26,794 nucleotides of DNA, taken from Beijerinckiaceae bacterium. GTDB taxonomy: Bacteria; Pseudomonadota; Alphaproteobacteria; Rhizobiales; Beijerinckiaceae. Shown piece after piece: positions 7,956 to 14,990 of the stretch (position 1 is its first letter; every line of letters starts with the position of its first letter). The notes under the pieces were generated by a model. That model was not told where the DNA came from, did not search any database, and saw only the letters and a program-made list of their open reading frames with translations. The position numbers were made by a program, and so were the translations under genes. The stretch is taken from the NCBI GenBank assembly GCA_947380915.1, contig CANCSY010000021.1, forward strand, positions 1-26,794. The letters run 5' to 3'.

Positions 7956-8990
7956 ATGAGGACTTCGGTGACGAAGGCTGTCGCCCTTGTGGCGACATTG
8001 ATGATGGCGCCTGCTCTGGCGCGCGCGCAGGACGTCAGCGCAGAGCTGATCGCCAAGGCGAAACAGGAAGGCAAGGTCGTCTACTACACCGACCTGATCG
8101 TCGACCAGATCGTGCGGCCGCTCGTCGCCGGCTTCGAGGCGAAGTATGGCGTGAAGGTGGAATATGCCCGCGCCGATAGCCAGGCCAATCTGCTCAAGCT
8201 CATGGGCGAGCAGAAGGCGGGCGCCATGCAGGCCGACGTCTTCGCCATGACCAGCGGGTTGAAGCCCCTGCTGGAAGCCAATGCGGTGATGAAGATCGAC
8301 CTTGCAGGCGCCAAGGCTCTTCCGCCTGAATTCAAGGATCCCAACGGTTATTGGGTCGCGGCGAATTACTATGTGATGACCCCAGCGGTGAATACCGATC
8401 TTGTGCCGGAGAAGGATCGTCCGAAAACCTATGACGACCTGCTCGACAAGAAATGGGCTGACAAAATCGTCTGGAAGCCCAACGACACTTCCGGGGCGCC
8501 CGGCTTCATCGGCCATGTGCTGCGCGTCATGGGCGAAGACAAGGGGATGGATTATCTGCGCAAGCTGAAAGAGCAGCGCATCAAGTCCGTCAGCGCCAGC
8601 GCGCGCGCCGTGCTCGACCAGGTCATCGCGGGCGAATATCCGATCGTGCTGCAAATCTTCAATCACCATTCGGCGCTCAGCGCCAAGAAGGGCGCCCCCT
8701 CGCAATGGCTGAAACTGGAGCCGGTGATGGTGCAGACGGAACTGCATGCGATCACCGCCGCAGCGCCCCATCCCAACGCCGCAAAACTCTTTGTGGAATA
8801 CATGATCTCGAAAGAGGGGCAGATGATCTTCCAGAAGGCCGATTACTTCCCCACCCGCTCCGACGTTCCCGCCTCCATGCCGGAACTGGCGCCCTCCACG
8901 GGGGGCTTCAAGGCGGTGGTGATGAGCCCCGACGACATCGCGCGCGACTATGAAAAATGGGCAGCGATCTACATGGACATTTTCCGTTGA
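7956..8990 (+). CDS. Extracellular solute-binding protein (ABC type, Fe(III)/family 1-like), orphan
   Basis: A 344-residue periplasmic binding protein. A Sec signal peptide covers about residues 1-24, with predicted cleavage after ALARA. The mature part begins with a typical strand pair (GKVVYYTDLIVDQIVRPLV, then FEAKYGVKVEYARADSQANLL) of the AfuA/FutA-like family 1 group. That group includes ferric-ion binders but also many proteins for organic anions. The ATG at 7956 is preceded five bases upstream by GGGAGGA; the ATG at 7951 meets a stop at once. No ABC permease or ATPase gene lies nearby, which is unusual. It sits inside a catabolic operon, so binding of the pathway substrate, or partnership with a transporter encoded elsewhere, is more likely than iron uptake. 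Confidence 0.88.
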   Translation: MRTSVTKAVALVATLMMAPALARAQDVSAELIAKAKQEGKVVYYTDLIVDQIVRPLVAGFEAKYGVKVEYARADSQANLLKLMGEQKAGAMQADVFAMTSGLKPLLEANAVMKIDLAGAKALPPEFKDPNGYWVAANYYVMTPAVNTDLVPEKDRPKTYDDLLDKKWADKIVWKPNDTSGAPGFIGHVLRVMGEDKGMDYLRKLKEQRIKSVSASARAVLDQVIAGEYPIVLQIFNHHSALSAKKGAPSQWLKLEPVMVQTELHAITAAAPHPNAAKLFVEYMISKEGQMIFQKADYFPTRSDVPASMPELAPSTGGFKAVVMSPDDIARDYEKWAAIYMDIFR

Positions 8991-9012
8991 ACAGAAATTG
9001 GAGACGATAAAG

Positions 9013-11169
9013 ATGACGCAGACATCAAGCATTTCGCAGGTTAAAGCCCTGCTCAACCCCGCCAGCATCGCCATTGTGGGCGCCAGCGACAGGAACGGCA
9101 GTTGGGCGAAACGCGTCTTTCGCGTGCTCAAGCGCGGCGGCTACAAGGGGACCATCTATCCGGTGAACCCCCGCGTCGAGACAGTGTGGGACGGACTGAC
9201 CTGCTATCCTGATCTCGCCTCCCTTCCCGGCAAGCCCGATCATGTGGTGGTGCTGGTGCCCGGCGCCGCCGCCATCGACGCCATCCGCGCGGCGGGCAAG
9301 GCGGGCGCGCGCAGCGCCACCGTTTTCTCCAGCGGCTTTGGCGAGGGCGGCGACCCCGAGGGCCGCGCCCTGGGCGATCAATTGCGCGCCGCCGTGCAGG
9401 AGAGCGGGCTTGCGGTGTCGGGTCCCAACTGCATGGGCAATCTGGCTTCGCCCTTCGGCTTCTGCACCATTCCCGATGATCGCATCACCGATTTCACGGT
9501 CAGCAGCATCGGCCTTTTTGGCCAGAGCGGCGGCATCGTCATGGCGATCTATCGCACCATGAAGGCTCGTGGCATGACGCCCGCCTACGCCATCACCAAT
9601 GGCAATGAAGTGGGGCTCACCACCGCCGATTACATCCGCTACATGGTGGCGGACGAGAATGTGAAGGTCATCTGCTGCTTCATTGAGGCGATCCGCGATG
9701 CGGACGATTTCCTGTCGGCCTGCGCGGAAGCTTTCGCGGCGGGCAAGCCCATCGTCGCCATGAAGATCGGCGGCTCGGAAGCCAGCCGCGCGGCGGCCCT
9801 CGCCCATACGGGATCGCTGGCGGGCTCGCTCGCCTGTTTCGATGCGGTGACGAAGCCGCTGGGCGTGTTGCGCGTGTCCACCATCGACGAAATGGTGGAA
9901 TGCGCCGAATATCTCTCCCATGGGCAGATCCCCGCAGGCTCGCGCCTGGGGGGCATCACCTTCTCGGGCGGGCTCAAGGGGCTGATGCTGGAAGGCGCCG
10001 AGCGCCATGACGTGTCCTTCCCCGCGCTGACGGCGGAGACGCTGGGGCGGCTTAAGGAGCAGCTGGGCGTCGGCACCTCCCTGGGCAATCCGCTGGATGC
10101 GGGCTTCGCGGCCCTGTCGAGCGCAGAGGTCTATTTCAAATGCATCGACATCATGCTCGATGATCCCAACATCGACCTCTTGCTGGTGCAGGAGGAACTG
10201 CCGCTGGTGGAAGGGCAGAACGCCAAGGCGGGCAATCTGCGCACGGTGGACCGCATGGTGGTGGAAGGCGCGCGCAAGCCCGTCGCCGTGGTCTCCATGG
10301 CCACCTACATGTACAGCGATTACACCCGCGCCTTCCGTGCGGATTTCCCCCATCTGCCGGTCCTGCACGAGATCGACAAGGCGCTGAAGGCGGCCGCCCA
10401 TGCGGGCCGCTATGGCTCCATGGCGAAAAGTCCGCCAACGCCCCGCGCCCCGCAAAAGCTGAACGAAGCCGCCACGGCGCTTATGGCGCAGGCTGCGCCC
10501 GCCGCCGATGGCCGCAAGGTCATGGGCGAGGCCGCCTCCAAGCAATTGCTTGGCGCCTATGGGGTCAAGGCCCCGGGCGAGGCCTTCGCTGCTGACGCGG
10601 AGGCGGCGGCGCAGGCGGCTGACGCCATCGGCTATCCCGTGGTGCTGAAGCTCGTCTCCGACGATGTCCAGCACAAGTCCGATGTGGGCGGCGTGTTGAT
10701 CGGCCTTCGCAACGCGCAGGAGGTGCGCGAGGGCTTCGCCCGAATCGCAGCCTCGCTGGCGGCGGCCAAGCCGGGCGCCCATTTCGGCGGCGTGCTGGTG
10801 GTGCAGCAGGTGAGCGGCGGGACCGAGCTGGTGCTGGGCGTGCATCGCGACCCAGAAGTGGGACTCGTGACCATGTTCGGCACGGGCGGCGTGTTGCTCG
10901 AACTGGTGAAGGATGTCGCCTTCGGCCCCGTGCCGCTGTCAGAGGCGCAGGCCGCCGACATGATCGAGCGCACCATGGCGGGCCGGATGCTCGATGGCTA
11001 TCGCGGCGGGGCGAAGCTCGACCGCGCGGCGGTGGCGAGCGCGCTCGTGGGCCTGTCCCATCTGGCGCAGGATCTGGGCGAACAGCTGGAAAGCATCGAC
11101 GTCAATCCGCTGGTGGCCTTGCCATCAGGCGCGCTGGCGCTGGACGGGCTGATCGTGCTGAAGGCCTGA
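9013..11169 (+). CDS. ADP-forming acyl-CoA synthetase (acetate--CoA ligase family), single polypeptide
   Basis: A 718-residue fusion of the alpha and beta parts of an ADP-forming acyl-CoA synthetase, which activates a carboxylic acid to its CoA thioester using ATP through a phosphohistidine. Domains in order are: CoA-binding Rossmann domain (about 8-140, with IAIVGASDR), succinyl-CoA-ligase-like domains (about 155-460), and an ATP-grasp domain (about 510-715, with GYPVVLKLVSDDVQHKSDVG). The phosphorylated histidine is expected to be His265 in LAHTGSLAG. The ATG at 9013 lies 22 bases after the binding-protein stop; a longer frame upstream overlaps that gene and is rejected. The same architecture occurs in the feruloyl-CoA synthetase FerA, so an aromatic acid substrate is possible. 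It is the last gene of its unit, ending seven bases from the convergent cytochrome gene. Confidence 0.9.
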   Translation: MTQTSSISQVKALLNPASIAIVGASDRNGSWAKRVFRVLKRGGYKGTIYPVNPRVETVWDGLTCYPDLASLPGKPDHVVVLVPGAAAIDAIRAAGKAGARSATVFSSGFGEGGDPEGRALGDQLRAAVQESGLAVSGPNCMGNLASPFGFCTIPDDRITDFTVSSIGLFGQSGGIVMAIYRTMKARGMTPAYAITNGNEVGLTTADYIRYMVADENVKVICCFIEAIRDADDFLSACAEAFAAGKPIVAMKIGGSEASRAAALAHTGSLAGSLACFDAVTKPLGVLRVSTIDEMVECAEYLSHGQIPAGSRLGGITFSGGLKGLMLEGAERHDVSFPALTAETLGRLKEQLGVGTSLGNPLDAGFAALSSAEVYFKCIDIMLDDPNIDLLLVQEELPLVEGQNAKAGNLRTVDRMVVEGARKPVAVVSMATYMYSDYTRAFRADFPHLPVLHEIDKALKAAAHAGRYGSMAKSPPTPRAPQKLNEAATALMAQAAPAADGRKVMGEAASKQLLGAYGVKAPGEAFAADAEAAAQAADAIGYPVVLKLVSDDVQHKSDVGGVLIGLRNAQEVREGFARIAASLAAAKPGAHFGGVLVVQQVSGGTELVLGVHRDPEVGLVTMFGTGGVLLELVKDVAFGPVPLSEAQAADMIERTMAGRMLDGYRGGAKLDRAAVASALVGLSHLAQDLGEQLESIDVNPLVALPSGALALDGLIVLKA

Positions 11170-11176
11170 GCTGCGG

Positions 11177-11503
11177 CTATTTTCCCGGCGGGGCGAGGGA
11201 GACGATATAGGCGACGATATCGTCGATCTCCGCTTCGCTGAGGAGGATATTGGGCATGCCCGCATGGCTGGTGCGCAGGAAAACGCGCAGGGCCAGTTCG
11301 GTGGTGGATGGCATGCGCGCCACAAGCTGGAACGGCGGTGCGCTGGCCATGGCGCCTGGCCCTGTCTCACCGGGCCTGACCTCATGGCAGAGGGTGCAAT
11401 CGCGCTCGGCGATGCGCCGTCCGGGCGCGGGATCGCGCTGCTGCGCCATGGCTGCGGGGACGCAGGCGATCACGATCAAGAGCGAAATGAGGCGACGAAG
11501 CAT
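11177..11503 (-). CDS. Small exported c-type cytochrome
   Basis: A 108-residue monohaem cytochrome c of class I type, acting in the periplasm as an electron carrier. A signal peptide covers about residues 1-20 (MLRRLISLLIVIACVPAAMA). The haem attachment motif CTLCH is at 36-40, and Met83 in HAGMPN is the likely distal ligand. The C-terminal helix IDDIVAYIVSL is typical. The ATG at 11503 has an AGAGGG site; an upstream extension of the same frame lacks a signal peptide and is rejected. It lies 94 bases downstream of the kinase fusion gene in the same direction. Periplasmic electron transfer for a local dehydrogenase is possible, but no partner is evident. Confidence 0.85.
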   Translation of the reverse strand: MLRRLISLLIVIACVPAAMAQQRDPAPGRRIAERDCTLCHEVRPGETGPGAMASAPPFQLVARMPSTTELALRVFLRTSHAGMPNILLSEAEIDDIVAYIVSLAPPGK

Positions 11504-11514
11504 GTGCGACCCTC

Positions 11515-11544
11515 TGCTGACGATGCCTCTGAGATAGGTCAGCA
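11515..11544 (-). promoter_or_regulatory. Inverted repeat upstream of the cytochrome gene
   Basis: A perfect 7-bp inverted repeat (TGCTGAC ... GTCAGCA, 16-base spacer) lies 12 bases before the cytochrome start and just upstream of, or touching, its ribosome binding site. It could be an operator, or an mRNA hairpin controlling translation or marking the end of the kinase message. No T-run follows it. Confidence 0.3.
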
Positions 11545-11597
11545 AGGCGGAAAGCAAAGCGGGACGGGTGGGCGCCGGTATGGGTGTATTCGGGTGT

Positions 11598-13115
11598 TTA
11601 TTTGGTTGCGAGCAGTTCAGTGCGGCTAACGACCTCCCCCGCCATCGCCTCCACCCCCTGCCCTGCATCCAGCCGCGCCCAGCGCGCGTCCTCATTACCC
11701 CGGGCGACCTGAGCCCGCATCACCGCCTCATCCACATCGGAGGGATCGCCCCGGCGACCAGCGATGCGCTGCGCCAGCACCTGCACCGGCGCGTCCAGCC
11801 AGAAGCCCGCGAAGGGGACGCCCGCCGCCAGTGCGACCGCCTCGATGGCGGCGCGGTCTTGCGCCCGGTCGAAGACGGCCTCCGCGATGCAGCCATGGCC
11901 CGCCCGCAAGATGGCGGCGCAGGCCTCGCGCTCCATTGCATAGACCCGGGCCGAGACCTGCGGCGCATAGGCCTCGGGCGGGAGTTTGTCCGTGGCCGCC
12001 ACCCCATGAAGGGCCTTGCGGATGCGGTCGGTGGCGTGGATGCGCGCGCCGGGCGCAGGCCCCAGCGCGCTGGCGAGATGGGCTGACAGCGTCGACTTGC
12101 CCGAGCCGCTGAAGCCGCCCAGAGCCACCAGCAGTGGCTGGCGAGGCGCAAGCAGGCTCTCGGCGAGTTCGAAGTAGCCATGCGCCTCGGCCAGACGCTC
12201 AGGGGCCTGCTTGGCCAGCGCAGCCGTCACATGGGCGCGCACCACCGCGCGGGTCGCCATGAAGAGGGGCAGCAGCGTCAGGCCATCACCCTCGTTGCGG
12301 GTGTCGAGGTAGCGGTTGAAGAGGAGATTGGCGAGATCGCCCGCGCACAGGCGCCGCAGATCCATCAACGGGAAGGCCAGATCGTAGAGCACGTCGATGG
12401 TGGCGAGACCCTCGTCGAATTCCAGCGCATCGAACAAGGCGGGCTCGCCTTCGAAGATACAGATGTTGCGCAGGCTCAGATCCCCATGGCAGCGCCGCAC
12501 GCAGCCGCGCGCCCGGCGCGCGTCCAGCAAGGCGGCGTGGCGGGCGCGCAACTCGCGAAGCCGCGCGCAAAGCGCCTCGATGCGCTCCTGCGCCACCGGC
12601 GCGCTCGCCCGCAGGGCCGCTTCGTTCAGCGCCAGCACCCGCCCGAAAGCCTCGGCGCCGCCAAGGTTCGCCACCTCCGCCTTCTCATGGGAGGCCGCGA
12701 TCACCCCCGCGAGGCGCGTGACGAGCGCAGGCGTGGCGCGCCCCCCCTCCACCATCCGCGAAAACAGATCCTCATCCCTAAACCGCCGCATCTCCACCAC
12801 CCCATCCAAAGCTTCGCCCGCGCCATCAAACTGCAAGACGCCATCGGCGTTGCGGGTGATGCGGCGCAGGCCAAGATAAAGGCGCGGGGTGAAGCGGCGG
12901 TTGATCGCCAGTTCCCGCTCGCAATCGGCGATGCGCTTTTCGGGCGTGGAGAAATCGAGATAGGCGTAACGAAGCGCCCGTTTGAGCTTGAGGACCCGCT
13001 CGCCATAGAGAAACAGATGGGAGGCGTGGGTGGTGACCTGCGTGCAGGGCTCAAGCCCGCGCAGAAAGGCGAGGATCTCTTGCTGGTCTTCTTCGCAGGG
13101 TGGGGACTGGGCCAT
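11598..13115 (-). CDS. Bifunctional aminoglycoside phosphotransferase-like / P-loop kinase protein
   Basis: A 505-residue cytoplasmic two-domain protein. The N-terminal half (about 20-325) is an aminoglycoside-phosphotransferase/protein-kinase-like fold with the catalytic loop HGDLSLRN at 210-217 and an FDALEFDEGLATID metal-binding region near 228-241. The C-terminal half (about 327-505) is a P-loop kinase with Walker A GGFSGSGKST at 333-342, resembling gluconate-kinase/zeta-toxin-type ATPases. The same architecture occurs in Mycobacterium tuberculosis Rv2004c, a member of the hypoxia-induced DosR regulon. Antibiotic resistance should not be assumed; the substrate is unknown. The ATG at 13115 has AAGGTGG upstream. 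An FNR-like palindrome lies 37 bases before the start. The next gene in the same direction is the cytochrome. Confidence 0.87.
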   Translation of the reverse strand: MAQSPPCEEDQQEILAFLRGLEPCTQVTTHASHLFLYGERVLKLKRALRYAYLDFSTPEKRIADCERELAINRRFTPRLYLGLRRITRNADGVLQFDGAGEALDGVVEMRRFRDEDLFSRMVEGGRATPALVTRLAGVIAASHEKAEVANLGGAEAFGRVLALNEAALRASAPVAQERIEALCARLRELRARHAALLDARRARGCVRRCHGDLSLRNICIFEGEPALFDALEFDEGLATIDVLYDLAFPLMDLRRLCAGDLANLLFNRYLDTRNEGDGLTLLPLFMATRAVVRAHVTAALAKQAPERLAEAHGYFELAESLLAPRQPLLVALGGFSGSGKSTLSAHLASALGPAPGARIHATDRIRKALHGVAATDKLPPEAYAPQVSARVYAMEREACAAILRAGHGCIAEAVFDRAQDRAAIEAVALAAGVPFAGFWLDAPVQVLAQRIAGRRGDPSDVDEAVMRAQVARGNEDARWARLDAGQGVEAMAGEVVSRTELLATK

Positions 13116-13152
13116 TATAAGGCCACCTTAACCGCCCCACACCCCGCCGTCG

Positions 13153-13166
13153 CTGATCTGGATCAG
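13153..13166 (-). promoter_or_regulatory. Candidate FNR/FixK-type binding site upstream of the kinase fusion
   Basis: CTGATCTGGATCAG is a perfect palindrome matching 8 of the 10 fixed bases of the FNR/FixK box TTGAT-N4-ATCAA. Reading on the minus strand, 22 bases separate it from a possible -10 element TAAGGT (13125-13130). That is the spacing expected when a box is centred at -41.5, the class II FNR activation position. The implied transcript would start two or three bases before the ATG, so it would be almost leaderless or the spacing differs in reality. An FNR-type regulator is encoded at 25563-26300. Confidence 0.45.
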
Positions 13167-13184
13167 AGCGGGCGATAACTTTTC

Positions 13185-13754
13185 CTACCCCGCCGAGGAC
13201 GAGGAGCGGAACTCCTTCTCCACCGCGCGCAGAACGGTCGGGCTGATGGGATCGGTGATGGTGCTGAAGACATCGGCGATGCGCCCGTCCTTGCCCACCA
13301 GATATTTGTGAAAGTTCCAGCGGGGCAGATCGCGCGGGCGCTCCATCGCGGCCCAGCGGTAGAAGGGATGGGCGTCCGGCCCCAGCACCTTCGCCTTGGC
13401 GGCGATGGGGAAGCGCACGCCATAGCCCTCGGTGGCGTGGTGGATCTCGTCGGAGCCGCCGGGCTCCTGGCCCCCGAAATCATTGGAGGGGACCGCGATG
13501 ATCATCAGGCCCATGGGCGAAAACCGCTCCCAGAGCTTTTGCAGCCCGGCATATTGGCCCACGAAGCCGCAGAGCGAGGCGGTGTTGACCACCATGATCG
13601 GCTTACCCGCGAAATCGCTGAGCTTGATGTCGCCCTTGTCGAGGCCCGCGAAGGACATGGTGTAGCAGGTGCGCCCACTGACCGCTGGCGCCTGCGCCAG
13701 AGCAGGCCCCGCGACGAGCCCCAAACCTGCGCCCAGAAACGAACGACGGTCCAT
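13185..13754 (-). CDS. Exported glutathione peroxidase family protein
   Basis: A 189-residue thiol peroxidase of the glutathione peroxidase fold, probably reducing hydroperoxides in the periplasm with a thioredoxin-like donor. The N-terminus MDRRSFLGAGLGL has a twin-arginine-like motif followed by a hydrophobic stretch and ALAQA, so export, possibly by Tat, is likely. The peroxidatic Cys62 lies in NTASLCGF and the WNF motif (Trp146, Asn147) is present. The position usually held by the catalytic Gln (SNQFGGQEPG) is Asp92 here (SNDFGGQEPG). The ATG at 13754 has an AGGAGGG site; a frame extension upstream is not needed. It is 69 bases upstream of the kinase fusion gene in the same direction and diverges from the TAXI operon. 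Confidence 0.85.
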   Translation of the reverse strand: MDRRSFLGAGLGLVAGPALAQAPAVSGRTCYTMSFAGLDKGDIKLSDFAGKPIMVVNTASLCGFVGQYAGLQKLWERFSPMGLMIIAVPSNDFGGQEPGGSDEIHHATEGYGVRFPIAAKAKVLGPDAHPFYRWAAMERPRDLPRWNFHKYLVGKDGRIADVFSTITDPISPTVLRAVEKEFRSSSSAG

Positions 13755-13832
13755 GATCCACCCTCCTGCCAGATACTCTATCATGGCTTCATACGCTCCC
13801 TGAAACGGGCTGGTTCACCCGACCGGCGGCGT

Positions 13833-13861
13833 TTGACTCCCCCCGCCCCGGCGCCTAGTTT
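13833..13861 (+). promoter_or_regulatory. Candidate sigma-70 promoter of the TAXI-TRAP operon
   Basis: TTGACT at 13833-13838 (5 of 6 matches to the -35 consensus) is separated by 17 bases from TAGTTT at 13856-13861 (3 of 6 to -10). It sits in the divergent gap between the peroxidase gene and the binding-protein gene, about 60 bases before the latter's start. Confidence 0.4.
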
Positions 13862-13919
13862 GCCTGCTCGGTGCCGCGCGAAGATGCTGGCGACCGTGGG
13901 GAAACGACAGGAGCTTATC

Positions 13920-14954
13920 ATGATCCGTGCGGGACGTGGAATGATTGCGACGACGGCGCTGACACTTGCGCTGGGCGCATTGGGGCTCGCAGGCGCCGCC
14001 CGGGCGGATTTCAACGACAAGAAGGCGATCAGCTACAGCGTCGATGGCGGCACCGCCACGGGCTACATGAAAGTTGTCACCGAATCCATCAACGGCATCG
14101 TGCGCGAGGCCTATCCCGGCACGGACGCCACCTACAAGCCCGGCAGCCCAGCAGGCGGCATCCTGAACATGGGCACAGGCAAGTCGGATTTCGCCTTCAA
14201 CGGCGCCCCGGCCGAAATCGTCTACGCCAATGAAGGCAAGGCGCCCTTCACAAGCTCGCTCAAGGGCAAGTTCCTTTTCGTGATGATGCTGCACAACGAT
14301 CTTGTAGTGCACAACATGATGACGAAGGAATGGGCCGAGAAAAACGGGATCAAGTCCTTCGAGGACATCGCCGCCAAGAAGCCCTACATGCGCCTGGCGG
14401 TGAACCAGCCCGCCAATCTGCAATCCACCGTCACCATGTATCAGAACCTGTTCCAGGAATTCGGCATCGACGAGAAGCAGGTCACCAACAACGGAACCGG
14501 CACGATCCGCGCCAATACGGCCACCGGCCTCGACGCCCTGCGCGATGGCAAGATCGACGTCTTCATCAATGGCGGCTTCGTGCCGACCGCCGAAATCACC
14601 GATGTGGCGCGCGGGCGCGATCTCGTCTGGATTTCAGGCGCGAAGGACAAGATGGAATCAGCGGCCAAACGCTGGGGCATCACCGCCTTCAAGGTTCCCA
14701 AGGGGGCCTATCCCTTCGTGACGCAGGACGAATATACCAACACGATCTGGAATTGCGTGATGGTGGGCGCCCATGTCTCCGACGAGACCGTCTACAAATT
14801 CACCAAGGCCCTGTTCGAAAACGCGGACCGCATGCGCCGCATCCATCCGAGCATGGAATCATGGACGCCTGCGGAGGCATTCAGGAACACCACGCCCATG
14901 GACATGCACCCGGGCGCGGCGCGCTACTATCGCGAAGCCGGACTGCTGAAGTAA
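13920..14954 (+). CDS. TAXI family TRAP transporter solute-binding protein
   Basis: A 344-residue periplasmic binding protein of the TAXI (TRAP-associated extracytoplasmic immunogenic) type. A signal peptide covers about residues 1-29, with cleavage after AARA. The mature start ISYSVDGGTATGYMKVV and the segment GSPAGGILNMGTGKSDFAF are diagnostic of the family. The ATG at 13920 follows an AGGAG site; a much longer upstream frame is antisense to the peroxidase gene and rejected. A fused TRAP permease gene begins 36 bases later and an amidohydrolase gene follows, giving a three-gene uptake-and-processing operon. TAXI systems take up organic acids or amino acids; the ligand here is unknown. The protein would deliver its ligand to the permease using a sodium or proton gradient. 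Confidence 0.92.
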   Translation: MIRAGRGMIATTALTLALGALGLAGAARADFNDKKAISYSVDGGTATGYMKVVTESINGIVREAYPGTDATYKPGSPAGGILNMGTGKSDFAFNGAPAEIVYANEGKAPFTSSLKGKFLFVMMLHNDLVVHNMMTKEWAEKNGIKSFEDIAAKKPYMRLAVNQPANLQSTVTMYQNLFQEFGIDEKQVTNNGTGTIRANTATGLDALRDGKIDVFINGGFVPTAEITDVARGRDLVWISGAKDKMESAAKRWGITAFKVPKGAYPFVTQDEYTNTIWNCVMVGAHVSDETVYKFTKALFENADRMRRIHPSMESWTPAEAFRNTTPMDMHPGAARYYREAGLLK

Positions 14955-14990
14955 GCGCAGCTTCTTCGAGGGTCGACGGGAAGGTTGTTC

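Noticed and set aside
9025..10845. Open frame of 606 codons on the minus strand
   Set aside because: It is antisense to the ADP-forming acyl-CoA synthetase gene, whose domains are certain.
11598..13115. Aminoglycoside resistance gene
   Set aside because: The phosphotransferase-like domain is fused to a P-loop kinase, an architecture linked to stress/hypoxia genes rather than to resistance.
13113..13118. Perfect TATAAT on the minus strand at the kinase fusion start
   Set aside because: It overlaps the ATG itself, so transcription from it would begin inside the coding region. It is 34 bases from the FNR-like box, the wrong spacing.
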